Below are positions 1-8,552 of a stretch of 64,000 nt of DNA, one piece after another. Source of the DNA: CAYQTE01 sp964420285 (GTDB lineage Bacteria > Planctomycetota > Phycisphaerae > Tepidisphaerales > Tepidisphaeraceae); the NCBI GenBank assembly GCA_964420285.1, contig CAYQTE010000007.1:39175-103174 (forward strand). Reading direction: 5' to 3'. How positions within the stretch are numbered: the first letter of the stretch is position 1; every line of letters starts with the position of its first letter. The notes beneath the pieces are model-generated. The model was not told where the DNA came from. It made no database searches and saw only the letters and a list, made by a program, of their open reading frames with translations. The translations under genes were made by a program, and so were the position numbers.

Positions 1-1099
1 GCTTCTCGGTGATCATCCACTGACTGAATTGCTCAGCGCTGGCGAAATTAACGCGCCCGCCATTCCCGGCCGCGGATGTCGGGCAGCGGACGTACAGGAA
101 GAACGAACCCTTCGGCTTGGTCGCGCGCAGGCCATGCCGATTGAGCACCGTCACCAGCGCATCCATCCGCCGCGAGTATTTCGCCGCGATCCGCCGGGTG
201 ATCTCCGGATGATCCAGGGCATACGCGCACGCCTCCTGGATCGCCAGAAACTGCCCCGAATCGCTGTTGTCCTTCACATCCGCGTACGCCCGCACGATCA
301 GCGGATTTCCCACCACAAATCCCAGCCGCCAGCCGGTCATGTTGAAACCCTTGCTCATCGAATGCAGCTCGACGCCGACATCCATCGCACCCGGCGTCGC
401 CAGGAACGAGAGCGGCTTGCCCTCATAGATCAGCGCCGCGTACGCCGCATCGTGGATCACGATCAGATTGTGCTTCCGCGCCCAATCCACGGTGCGGGCG
501 AAAAATTCCGGCGTGGCGCTGGCCCCGGTCGGATTGTTCGGATAATTCAGCACCAGCGTCTTGGCCCTCCGCAGCACATCGGCCGGCACGGAATCGTAAT
601 CCGGCAGAAAGGCGTTCTTCTCCTCAAGTCGGATATTGTGGACCGTACCGCCGTAATACCTGGCGTGCGTGCCGAACACCGGATACCCCGGCGTGGTCAT
701 CAGGGCGACATCCCCCGGATTGATGAAGCAGGCCGGCAGGAGCGTCAGCGCCGCCTTCGAGCCGATCGAGTGGACGATCTGCTTCTCCGGATCGACCTCG
801 ACGCCGCAGACCGCCTTCATCCATCGCGCCGCCGCCTCGGCAAACAGTCTGCCGCCGTTGTCCGCGTAGGTGCGGTTTTCCGGCTTTCCCGCCGCCGCCG
901 CCAGCGCCGCCACGCAATCGGCCGTCGCCATCTCATCCGGCTCGCCGACGCCCATGTCGATCAGTTCGACATCCGGATGCGCCGCCACCGCCGCCCGCTT
1001 GGCGCGCTTGATCTTCTCGAACTTGTAAATCTCCGTCCCCTTCCCATACATCCGCCCGCCGATCCGATCCGCAAACGAATTCTGAATGAAGCTGTCCAT
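1..1099 (-). CDS. dapL: LL-diaminopimelate aminotransferase, partial (3' end outside window)
   Basis: Class I/II PLP-dependent aminotransferase of the DapL type, which converts tetrahydrodipicolinate to LL-diaminopimelate in one step for lysine and peptidoglycan synthesis. The frame opens at the ATG at 1099 (MDSFIQNSFADRIGGRMYG) and stays open to base 1, giving 366 codons without a stop. Seen: the substrate loop GVGEPDEMA, the cofactor region SIGSKAAL, NYPNNPTG, and the PLP lysine in HSMSKGFNMTGWRLGF. DapL is common in Planctomycetes and Chlamydiae. The start was chosen because the N-terminus matches the family and no better ATG lies upstream. A closely related MalY/AspC-type aminotransferase is the main alternative. 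Confidence 0.88.
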   Translation of the reverse strand, partial: MDSFIQNSFADRIGGRMYGKGTEIYKFEKIKRAKRAAVAAHPDVELIDMGVGEPDEMATADCVAALAAAAGKPENRTYADNGGRLFAEAAARWMKAVCGVEVDPEKQIVHSIGSKAALTLLPACFINPGDVALMTTPGYPVFGTHARYYGGTVHNIRLEEKNAFLPDYDSVPADVLRRAKTLVLNYPNNPTGASATPEFFARTVDWARKHNLIVIHDAAYAALIYEGKPLSFLATPGAMDVGVELHSMSKGFNMTGWRLGFVVGNPLIVRAYADVKDNSDSGQFLAIQEACAYALDHPEITRRIAAKYSRRMDALVTVLNRHGLRATKPKGSFFLYVRCPTSAAGNGGRVNFASAEQFSQWMITEK

Positions 1100-1179
1100 G
1101 GAGGCCGATTGTAGAATCACAACCGGTCGAATCAACCGCGGCCAAATTCCCGCCGGGCGAAAAAATCGCGGAGTGTGTG

Positions 1180-1250
1180 ACCACGGATGGGCACGGATAA
1201 CACGGATAAGAATTTGTTTTCATCCGTGCCCATCAGTGTAATCCGTGGTT
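1180..1250. repeat. Imperfect inverted repeat, intergenic REP-like element
   Basis: Two inverted copies of a CCACGGAT/GCACGGAT-rich motif face each other across an A/T-rich loop near 1208-1221. The left arm is accacggatgggcacggat and the right arm carries its complement, with a 9-base difference between the arms. It lies upstream of dapL. From general knowledge, this motif family is scattered between genes of many Planctomycetes and Verrucomicrobia and gives spurious peptides containing PCPSVV. No transposase is nearby. Confidence 0.6.
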
Positions 1251-1363
1251 CTATTTGACGGCCTTAGCGGCACCGTCCCGCATTCCGGGCACCGATGCGG
1301 CGTGGCGCGGAGGTCGCAGCCGGATTTGTTGCCGCGGCCTTGCTCACGTCGATATCCGATGCC
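1220..1363 (-). pseudogene. Zinc-ribbon gene tail remnant
   Basis: A minus-strand frame after a stop at 1364 reads GCDLRATPHRCPECGTVP, then runs into the intergenic repeat and stops at 1220. This is the signature CxYDLRATPxRCPECG zinc ribbon found at the C-terminus of many short membrane proteins in Phycisphaerae. There is no start codon and the upstream Cys pair is not in frame, so only a relic remains. Twenty-five bases (1272-1296) recur exactly at 2280-2304. Confidence 0.55.
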
Positions 1364-1378
1364 TTAACTCACTGCCTT

Positions 1379-2164
1379 TCATGACGCGCGGTCCGTGGCG
1401 GGCTCGGTTCGGGTGGTCGTCCGAGTGGTATCGTCCGCCTTTGGATCGACCCGAATGACCGCAACATACGCGCGTGCCGCATCGCCAGTCGAAACCGGCT
1501 GATCGTAATTGAGAAATAGCGTGAGGTGGATCTTGCTGGCCGGAAAGAAGAGATTCACGAAGCATGACTTCGTGCTGCCGCCGAAAGGCTCATTGATGGA
1601 TCTGCGCCCCACAATGAATCCTCGTACGTCGTCGCGCGCGAATTCCTCCGAAAACTTGAACATGCCGCCCTTCTCGTGGATGAGCGACAAGAACCGTGGA
1701 AATGAGGCGAGATCCGGCAGGGCCTCCAGGTCATCGAGCCGCGTGTGATAGGCCGCCGACTCGAAGTCGAACTCGTCCTTGAACTGGAGTTGCCGCGCGG
1801 CGGCAACGTCATCATCAGCCAGCGGACCAATATAGAAAAAGATCGCCTGGAAAGTCGGGTAGGTTAGGCGAACGTGGGCTCCGTCCCGGTCTGGTTGCGA
1901 TGTCGGCCGCAGTACGCGGAATCGGTGGCTGCCGAAGTCGATCGCGTCGACGGGTTGCGAATCGGGGTCGAAATTCGGCAAAGTCACTGACGCCGGCGTC
2001 GAGTTGAGCGCGGCGCGATCGGCCGGCGTCAAATTGCTGAAGGTCTGCCGGGCTTTATATTTCGCCCAGTAGAGCGAACCAGCGCGCCAAGCCCAAGGCG
2101 ATAGCGCGGCGCCTGCCAGCAGCGCGATCACTATGCCAAAAACAATTCGTCGTCTTCCGCTCAT
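1379..2164 (-). CDS. Membrane-anchored hypothetical protein
   Basis: 261 residues starting MSGRRRIVFGIVIALLAGAA, a short basic stretch then one hydrophobic segment (about 6-28) that looks like a signal anchor. The rest is soluble with no family I recognise; it contains DAIDFGSHRFRVLRPTSQ and a late Cys in SCFVNLFFPASK. The same frame is open upstream to a GTG at 2398 that overlaps the stop of the next gene as GTGA, so a coupled 339-residue version is possible. I prefer 2164 because the extension is low-quality sequence with a broken zinc ribbon. It is probably co-transcribed with the gene at 2395-3321. Confidence 0.6.
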   Translation of the reverse strand: MSGRRRIVFGIVIALLAGAALSPWAWRAGSLYWAKYKARQTFSNLTPADRAALNSTPASVTLPNFDPDSQPVDAIDFGSHRFRVLRPTSQPDRDGAHVRLTYPTFQAIFFYIGPLADDDVAAARQLQFKDEFDFESAAYHTRLDDLEALPDLASFPRFLSLIHEKGGMFKFSEEFARDDVRGFIVGRRSINEPFGGSTKSCFVNLFFPASKIHLTLFLNYDQPVSTGDAARAYVAVIRVDPKADDTTRTTTRTEPATDRAS

Positions 2165-2394
2165 GTTGCGATGGCGCTGTGCGCGCTCTCCGGCCCGAGT
2201 TCCCCGCCCTCTCTTATCGTGCGGCGGGCCCGATGTTGACGCCGACGGGCCAATTCGGCGGCAATTCTTCTTCGGCGGAACCGTCCCGCATTCCGGGCAC
2301 CGATCCGGCGATCCGGGCGAAGACGTCCGGGCTAGTGAAGACGCCGGATGTCTCGCCCCACAGATCCGGCCACACAGGGTATCCTTCGCTGATC
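2165..2394 (-). other. Intergenic stretch with second decayed zinc-ribbon motif
   Basis: Between two minus-strand genes. It contains SPDRCPECGTVPPKKN in the frame of the downstream gene, but the preceding YDLRA-type half lies in another frame, as expected after a small indel. The 25 bases at 2280-2304 are identical to 1272-1296. It could instead be the real N-terminus of the downstream protein. Confidence 0.4.
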
Positions 2395-3321
2395 TCACTG
2401 AAAGAGCATCGTATTAAATCGCGAGAGATTCTCACCCGTCCGCAGGTCGAACCGCTCGATGGAAGCGAAGTTGAGATCTATCCCAAATGCGATCAGCGTA
2501 TCGTCACGCACCTTCAGAATGGTCGGGCTGAAATCGTATCCGCCTAATCCGACTTTCCACAAGTTGGTCGCCCTCCAAACGCTCGCCGTCCAAAGGACGG
2601 CATTCGACTTCCGGTCGATGGCGACAATATCGAACGGAAACAGCGGGAGCCCATCGTAAGCAGCCACATACGCCACGGTATCCGTTAGTGCGACGCTTGC
2701 ACCATAACCAACGAGCGGACCCTTTGGAGGATCGCCTTTCGGGTCGGGCGACGGGAATTCCCAATGGTTGTCGCCGTCAACAACGAAATATTCGTGGCTG
2801 ACGATCTTTTGCAAGACCGCTGTGCCAACCGATTTGGTTGGAAATCCGGGAAACCGAAATGGGAAGAACTTGTCGGCTTTGTCAAGGTAGACATTGGCCA
2901 CGCATTTTCGCCAGATGTCAGGGGCGCCGCCAGTGCAGTCTCCTTCGATCTCAAAAAATGCCGCCAGCGACGCGGCGGTCGGATAATTGAATTTCGGATT
3001 CGGCCCCGATCCTGCGTTGGGGCCGGAGGCGCTGCGCCGAACTTCCTCCCAAGCGGCGGCAAGGGCGTCGCCCTGGTCACCGCTTTTCATTAACGCGTCG
3101 AGCTGCGCGTCGCCGGCGCCGACATACCGCTGCTTGAACAGAGCCTCCAGGTCCGCCGGTTTTTCGATCCCGGCCATGCAGGTCGTCGGACGAGGCCCGG
3201 ACGGCCGATTTCCCGGATCAACGCCCTGCGCCCTGGCCGCTTGCCGCGAGAACGCACTGTTCAAAAGCACGCCGGCGGTCAGCAGCAAGAAAGACGCCAA
3301 AAAACGGGTTCCATATCGCAT
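2395..3321 (-). CDS. Secreted hypothetical protein, possible propeller-like C-terminus
   Basis: 308 residues. It starts at MRYGTRFLASFLLLTAG behind a good GGAGG site, giving a signal peptide cut near SRQAARAQ. The mature protein has a Cys-containing middle (CTGGAPDIWRKCVANVY). Its C-terminal third includes VAYVAAYDGLPLFPFDIVAI and AVLWTASVWRATNLWKVG, which resemble blades of PQQ-type or quinoprotein-like propellers but are too few for a full wheel. No catalytic motif is evident. The family is not recognised; secretion is well supported, function is not. Confidence 0.65.
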   Translation of the reverse strand: MRYGTRFLASFLLLTAGVLLNSAFSRQAARAQGVDPGNRPSGPRPTTCMAGIEKPADLEALFKQRYVGAGDAQLDALMKSGDQGDALAAAWEEVRRSASGPNAGSGPNPKFNYPTAASLAAFFEIEGDCTGGAPDIWRKCVANVYLDKADKFFPFRFPGFPTKSVGTAVLQKIVSHEYFVVDGDNHWEFPSPDPKGDPPKGPLVGYGASVALTDTVAYVAAYDGLPLFPFDIVAIDRKSNAVLWTASVWRATNLWKVGLGGYDFSPTILKVRDDTLIAFGIDLNFASIERFDLRTGENLSRFNTMLFQ

Positions 3322-3364
3322 CGCGGGAACCTCCGTCAGAATATGTCCTTGCGTGGCGGGTACA

Positions 3365-3499
3365 TCATACGGCAGATGCACCGGCATGCGTTCGCACCGG
3401 CAGCCGGGTGCCGCGAAAGATTGGCGTGCCCCCGAGGATGGCCGGGTTCGACACCACCAAGCCCCCCGCGCCAGTCTTGATCTCGGCCACACCGCTCAT
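3365..3499 (-). pseudogene. Truncated DUF433 antitoxin
   Basis: A 44-codon frame from the ATG at 3499 carries the unmistakable DUF433 opening VVSNPAILGGTPIFRGTRLP (normally followed by V-x-T-L-x-x-Y-L and about 40 more residues) and then derails into THAGASAV and a stop. DUF433 proteins are VapB-like antitoxins paired with PIN or DUF5615 toxins. No toxin partner is left nearby, so this is read as a relic. Confidence 0.7.
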
Positions 3500-3520
3500 A
3501 CCGATATCATAGTCCGTCGC

Positions 3521-3652
3521 CGGCGCCTGGCAAATGACGAGGGCAACCGCCTTCCCTCGGGCCCGGCCTGCCGGCTCCTGGAACTCATGTCGGCCGACAA
3601 GCGCAGGTGGCTGAAAATCCTCGAACAAGGCATCTCCCGTAAGGCATCGTAA
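3521..3652 (+). pseudogene. XRE-family antitoxin C-terminal remnant
   Basis: A plus-strand frame reads RLPSGPACRLLELMSADKRR and then WLKILEQGISRKAS before TAA. This matches the end of Xre-type helix-turn-helix antitoxins, where a stretch such as GxRxPxGPACRLLxLM follows the recognition helix; compare SPMACRLLDAI in the intact antitoxin at 48499-48828. The N-terminal HTH is missing. It lies opposite and beside the truncated DUF433 gene. Confidence 0.5.
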
Positions 3653-3745
3653 GCGACCCGCGGGAACCCGCGCCTCTCCACGCTCCTGGCCGTCCTGCAA
3701 GCCATCGGCCCGAAACTGACCGTGCAAACGGCCGACGCCTATGCA
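3653..3745 (+). pseudogene. Addiction-module antitoxin tail remnant
   Basis: Directly in frame after the stop at 3650-3652 the sequence reads ATRGNPRLSTLLAVLQAIGP then KLTVQTAD. This is the characteristic C-terminal helix of HigA-like or addiction-module antitoxins (GNPxLSTLLAVLxALG-L-x-V). It has no start and runs on into repeat sequence. It may be the 3' end of the same broken gene as the preceding fragment or of a second one. Confidence 0.5.
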
Positions 3746-4660
3746 ACTGTGCGGGGAGCGTGGGAGACGGGGAGCGGGGGAGCCAAGTGCGGCGATGGTT
3801 CTTGGCGTCCTTGGCGATCTTGGCGGTTCGGCTTGAATTTTTCTCTTGCAACGAATCCATAGTTCGTGTAAAGTTTGGGTGTGGATGACGGGAAATGGAT
3901 AATGGAGAATTGCCAACTACCAAATTCGGTCGGCGCGAGCCGGGGTCCGGTGAGATCGAGTCCGACAATTTGTCGCATACCCCCCTCCCCCCCTCGGTTG
4001 CATTCGGTTTCATTTTCACCGCCTTCACCTTGTCACCATGTCACCCAGTCACCTTGTCACCCCCTCCCCCCCTCGGTTGCATTCGGGGACATTGGGGACG
4101 CGCCGGGCCATCGACGGCGGGACAGCCTGCCGAATTGGCATTACAGGATCGGTACAAAATCGAACTCCTGCGCGCCAAGTTCAGACTTTTTCAGTACATC
4201 TTCAAACTTTCTGGGCACTTTTGGGGCACGTTTTCGGCATCGCTTTTTGGAAAAACCGCGATATCCGGCCAGAAACCGGGGTGGGCGCAGACGCAATCGG
4301 GGCCTGTTGTCGCCGTAAGACCAATCCGGAAAGCAAGTTAGGAAGAATTGCCACGCAATGGCGCAAGGCTCGCCAAGGTCAGAGAAACGCAATTCGTCTT
4401 CCCTTCGCGCCTTTGGTGCGTTGACGATGGTTGCGGCGGCGACTTGGCAAATCCACTGGCGAAGAATCCCCACCTCGGTCGCTCCTCCTCCAGTACAAGG
4501 GGAGGAGGAAAAGGCGGCCGGTGCGGTACATCAAGCATGCCCGCGCAGCCCGGAATCGCCGAATCGCCCGGACCTTTGCCTTGTCCCATCCCATCGCGGT
4601 CACTAAGCTACCGACCAACCCGGCCGTGGGGCTGGGGTTGGTTTACTGCTGGAGGATCGC
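3746..4660. other. Gene-poor stretch with dispersed repeats before fabI
   Basis: About 900 bases with no supportable gene. It holds a TTGGCG-rich tract around 3795-3830, a run of short TCACC/TTGTCACC units near 4018-4060, the 26-base direct repeats described separately, and a decayed GCGCAAGGC/GCGCCTTTGG inverted pair at about 4350-4420. Several of these match intergenic repeat types found in many planctomycete genomes. The fabI promoter should lie in the last 100 bases, but I see no convincing hexamers. Confidence 0.55.
3982..4086. repeat. Direct repeat pair of 26 bases
   Basis: The motif of pyrimidine run plus CTCGGTTGCATTCGG occurs at 3982-4007 and again at 4061-4086, separated by short TCACC-type units. 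The two copies match across the whole motif. It looks like a local duplication within intergenic repeat sequence. Confidence 0.7.
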
Positions 4661-5440
4661 ATGGGACTGCTGGACGGGAAAAAAGGACTTATTCTCAACA
4701 TCGCCAACGATCGGAGCATCGCCTGGCACATCGCCGTGAACTGCATCAAGCAGGGCGCGACCTGCGGGTTCGGCTATCTGCCGACGGAAAAGATGGAGCG
4801 CCGCGTGCGCAAGGCGATGGAAGACGGGGGGTTCGGCAATGAATGGCTCTTCCCCTGCGATGTCTCCAAAGACGAGGATATCGAGAAATTCTTTGCGGCC
4901 GTGCGAGAGAAATTCGGCACCATCGACTTCCTTGTGCATTGCCTGGCGTTCGCCGATCGCAATTATCTCCAGATCGGCAAATTCCTCTCCACGCCGCGCG
5001 ATACATTCAAGCAAGCCCTTGATGTCAGCGCGTACAGCCTGCTGGCACTGACGCGGGGTGCGTTGCCGCTGATGCCGAGTGGCGGCTCGGTCATCGCGCT
5101 GACATATCTCGGCAGCGAGAAGGCCGTTCCCGGATACAACGTCATGGGCGTGGCCAAGGCCGCTTTGGAATCGACATCGCGTTACCTGGCGCTGGAACTG
5201 GGGCCCAAGAAGATCCGGGTCAATACGATATCGGCCGGGCCGGTGCGGACGCTCAGCGCCATGGCGGTGGGGGGGATCGACGAGATGTTCGACCATGTCG
5301 GCCGTAAGTCGCCCATTGCCCGGAACATCGACCCGGATGAAGTGGGCAAGACGGCGGTCTATCTGCTGGGCGATCTGTCCAGCGGCGTGACGGGCGAGAA
5401 TATTTACGTCGATGGCGGATTCAATATCGTCGGGGTGTGA
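4661..5440 (+). CDS. fabI: Enoyl-[acyl-carrier-protein] reductase, FabI type
   Basis: 259 residues, full length for FabI, which reduces trans-2-enoyl-ACP with NAD(P)H in the last step of each fatty-acid elongation cycle. Seen: the FabI-type cofactor start GLILNIANDRSIAWHIA (replacing the usual SDR GxxxGxG), DFLVHCLAFAD, the catalytic Tyr-x6-Lys as YNVMGVAKAAL with the earlier tyrosine in LTYLGSEKAVPGYN, and the C-terminal TGENIYVDGGFNIVG. The ATG follows GGAGG with good spacing. lptD begins 71 bases downstream on the same strand, so the two may be co-transcribed as envelope-lipid genes. Confidence 0.95.
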   Translation: MGLLDGKKGLILNIANDRSIAWHIAVNCIKQGATCGFGYLPTEKMERRVRKAMEDGGFGNEWLFPCDVSKDEDIEKFFAAVREKFGTIDFLVHCLAFADRNYLQIGKFLSTPRDTFKQALDVSAYSLLALTRGALPLMPSGGSVIALTYLGSEKAVPGYNVMGVAKAALESTSRYLALELGPKKIRVNTISAGPVRTLSAMAVGGIDEMFDHVGRKSPIARNIDPDEVGKTAVYLLGDLSSGVTGENIYVDGGFNIVGV

Positions 5441-5511
5441 ACGGCGGGTATCGTCAGTCATGTCGCCGGCCGCGGGCGAAATGCCGCGGCCTGCCGGGAA
5501 GGAGTCCGCCG

Positions 5512-8500
5512 GTGCGACGGTTGGAGGCGCTGGGCATTCTGCTGGCGGCGGCCGTGATGATGGGGACGGCCCCGAAGGCCCGCGCCCAGGCCGTCAGCGA
5601 GCAATTTCACGCCACCGCGTCGGCGGTCTTCACCTGGGATGGCAGCAATAAGCAATCGGTGATCGAACTGGACGGGCCGGTCACGATCGAACTGGATCAG
5701 GCGACGATGAGCGCCGACCGGGCCTTCGTGTGGCTTGATAGTAAGACGGGCGTTTCGGGGACGGAAGAAACCGCGTCGATCGCACTGGTCGGTCACGCCG
5801 TACTCCATCAAGCGGCGTTGAATGCCGTGCGATCGGGCGATCAGTTTGTGGTGACGGCGGTCATTCGGGGCAGGATCAGCGTTACCGCGCCGTCGCAGGA
5901 GTTTTCGGATAAGAGCAAGACGGACGCCTACGTGCAGGCTGTTGCCTTGCGAGATCAGACTGCCGCGGCACCAACTGGGCCAGCCGGGTCCGAAGCGACC
6001 GCGCCGCCGGCCCAGCCGTTGGCGCCCGGCGGGGCCGGTCCGATTATCGCCGCCCCGGCGCCGGCGGGATCGGGCGATGAAAATCCCGCAGCACAGCTTC
6101 CGGGCTATCAGGCCAATCCGCACGTGGCTCTGCCGCCCAATCGCAAATTATCCCAAACTCGCCCGGCCACGATGCCCGCCTCGCCCATCTACTACAAATA
6201 CGGAAGCCTCGCGACGGCTCGTGATAACGACAATCACTATCTTGTAGTTCTCGGCGGCGGCATTCAGATCTACCAGCGCCGCTCCAATGGCGAGTTTCTC
6301 GAACTTCGCGCCCAGCAGGCCGTCCTTTTCACCACCGTCACCGTCATGGCCAATGCGAACGCGCTGGAAGCGCCACCCGATCTCGGGAATGACATCGTGG
6401 CCGCCTATCTCTCCGGCGACGTTCAGATCGAAACCACATCGCCCGGCCCATTGAAGCCCGAGCAGCGCCTGGCCGCCGACCAGGTGTACTACGAATTTAC
6501 CACCGATCGCGCCGTGCTGACCAACGCCGTGCTCCATTCGCTCGACGTCAAACGCCAGATCCCGATCATCATCCGCGCCACCACGCTGCGGCAGCTTTCT
6601 GAGGACGAGTTTACGGCCGATCACGCCTCGATGACCACCAGTTCCTTCGCCACGCCCTCCTATGCCATCAATTCCGACAAGGTGTATATCCACCAGGTGG
6701 ACACGGGCGATCCGTACATCGGCTGGCAAACGCATTACACCGCCAGCAACGATGTGCTGACCATGTGGGGCGTGCCGGTGTTCTATTGGCCCTGGGCCAG
6801 CGGAGTGCTCGACCAGACGCCTTATCCGCTGCGCAATATCGAAGTGGGAAGCACCAACCAATACGGATTCGGGGTCACGACGACGTGGGGGATCTTCGAG
6901 TCGGCCGGACAGCCGCCGCCGCGCGGACTCGATTCGACTTTCAGCCTCGACTACTTTGGCAACGGCGGCGGCGCTTTGGGGCTGGGCGCCGATTACAACG
7001 GCGGCCTTGTCGATTCCCGCACCAGGCTGCCCTGGGATTTCTTTGGCGATTTCAAGGGCATCGTCATGGACGACACCGGCGTGGATAAGCTGGGCGGCGC
7101 GCGAACCGACGTCACTCCGCCCCGGGATATTCGCGGCCGTGTGCTCTGGGATCACGAGCAGTTCTACGCCGACAACTGGGAGCTTCAGGCGCGCGTGGGC
7201 TATGCGTCGGACGCCACATTTTTGCCGGAATGGTATCCCGACGAGTTCAATAACGATCCGCCGGAGAACGCGACGATCTATCTCAAGCACCAGACGGGCA
7301 CCGAAGCGTATACGTTTCTGGGCTCTGTTGACACCACGACGTTTGTCACGAGCGCGGATCAAATGCAGGAGCAATTTGACGTCGAGCAGGTTCCCGAAGT
7401 GACCTATCACCGCATCGGCGACAGCTTCGGCGACGACCAATTCACGTTCTACAGCGATTCCAGCCTCGGCGCACTTCGCTTTGCACAAAGCCACGCGTCA
7501 TTGGCGCAGCAGGGATTCTCGCCGGGGCTGTCGCCGGGGTTGCCCGACGCCGGAATGACCGGCCTGGCCCACGGCATCAACTACCGCGGCGACACGCGCG
7601 AGGAAATCGACGATCCCATCGACCTGGGGCCCGTTCGCGCCATGCCGTATGTCATGGGACGCTACACCGGCTATTCCGACAGTCCCACCGGGTCCGAGCC
7701 GCAGCGGGTTCTTGGCGGCGTCGGCGTGAAACTGGTGACCGATTTCTGGAAGGTCGATCCCAACGTCGAATCCGACCTCTTCGATCTGCACGAACTTCGC
7801 CACGTCATCGAACCGCAGCTCGATCTGTACACGTCGGCCGAAAATGTCAGCCCCGACGAGGTTCTTATTTACCAGCCCAACGTGGACCAACTGCCGGCCA
7901 TCAGCGCCGCGTCGCTGAATTTGCACCAGGCATGGCAGACGCAGCGCGGCGGACCGGGCCACTGGCAGAGCGTTGATGTATTCACGCTGGACATTCAGGC
8001 CGACGCCTTTTCGCACAAGCCGCCGAACAGCGCCTTGGCGCCCGACAATTTCCGCACGCTCTATTTTTCGAGCGACCCGGAGGCGTCGATTCCGCGCGAC
8101 GGCGTCAATGCGGACGCGGCCTGGCGCATCAGCGACACGACGGCAATTCTCTCCGATGCCGACTGGAACTACGACCGCCAGGAACTGGCGACGGCGGCGG
8201 TCGGATTCGCCGTCCAGCGCGATCCGCGCGTCAGCTATTACCTGGGCCTGCGTTATGTCGATCCGCTCGACTCCGACATCGGCACCGCGATGATCAATTA
8301 CCAGATCACACAGGAGTATTCGGTGTCGATCGGCCAGAACTACGATTTCGATCAGAGCCGCAATGTCAGTTCGTCAATCACCATTGTCCGCCGTCTCGAT
8401 CGCCTGATCATGACCTTGTCGCTCTTCACCAATTCGATCAACGGCCAGAGCGGGTTCCAGTTCAACATCATCCCCGAGGGTCTGGCCCAACACGGCCAAT

Positions 8501-8544
8501 CCGCCGGCCAGATCGTCAACAACGGCTTCGGGCCGCATCCGTGA
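5512..8544 (+). CDS. lptD: LPS-assembly protein LptD / OstA-like outer-membrane protein
   Basis: 1010 residues from a GTG at 5512 behind GGAAGGAG, opening with signal peptide VRRLEALGILLAAAVMMG and cleavage near KARAQ. Two OstA/LptA-like regions (about 30-140 and 215-400) are followed by GVPVFYWPWASG and a long beta-rich barrel region with alternating hydrophobic strands and DYFGNGGGALGLGADYNGG. Near the end LHELRHVIEPQLDLY matches the LptD C-terminal domain. It would insert lipopolysaccharide or an analogous glycolipid in the outer leaflet. An upstream in-frame ATG at 5437 would bury the signal peptide and is rejected. Assignment to LptD rather than another OstA relative is likely but rests on motif reading. 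Confidence 0.78.
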   Translation: MRRLEALGILLAAAVMMGTAPKARAQAVSEQFHATASAVFTWDGSNKQSVIELDGPVTIELDQATMSADRAFVWLDSKTGVSGTEETASIALVGHAVLHQAALNAVRSGDQFVVTAVIRGRISVTAPSQEFSDKSKTDAYVQAVALRDQTAAAPTGPAGSEATAPPAQPLAPGGAGPIIAAPAPAGSGDENPAAQLPGYQANPHVALPPNRKLSQTRPATMPASPIYYKYGSLATARDNDNHYLVVLGGGIQIYQRRSNGEFLELRAQQAVLFTTVTVMANANALEAPPDLGNDIVAAYLSGDVQIETTSPGPLKPEQRLAADQVYYEFTTDRAVLTNAVLHSLDVKRQIPIIIRATTLRQLSEDEFTADHASMTTSSFATPSYAINSDKVYIHQVDTGDPYIGWQTHYTASNDVLTMWGVPVFYWPWASGVLDQTPYPLRNIEVGSTNQYGFGVTTTWGIFESAGQPPPRGLDSTFSLDYFGNGGGALGLGADYNGGLVDSRTRLPWDFFGDFKGIVMDDTGVDKLGGARTDVTPPRDIRGRVLWDHEQFYADNWELQARVGYASDATFLPEWYPDEFNNDPPENATIYLKHQTGTEAYTFLGSVDTTTFVTSADQMQEQFDVEQVPEVTYHRIGDSFGDDQFTFYSDSSLGALRFAQSHASLAQQGFSPGLSPGLPDAGMTGLAHGINYRGDTREEIDDPIDLGPVRAMPYVMGRYTGYSDSPTGSEPQRVLGGVGVKLVTDFWKVDPNVESDLFDLHELRHVIEPQLDLYTSAENVSPDEVLIYQPNVDQLPAISAASLNLHQAWQTQRGGPGHWQSVDVFTLDIQADAFSHKPPNSALAPDNFRTLYFSSDPEASIPRDGVNADAAWRISDTTAILSDADWNYDRQELATAAVGFAVQRDPRVSYYLGLRYVDPLDSDIGTAMINYQITQEYSVSIGQNYDFDQSRNVSSSITIVRRLDRLIMTLSLFTNSINGQSGFQFNIIPEGLAQHGQSAGQIVNNGFGPHP

Positions 8545-8552
8545 TTTATCGG

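Noticed and set aside
29..1114. 361-residue plus-strand frame over dapL
   Set aside because: Arg/His-rich shadow; the opposite strand encodes the aminotransferase.
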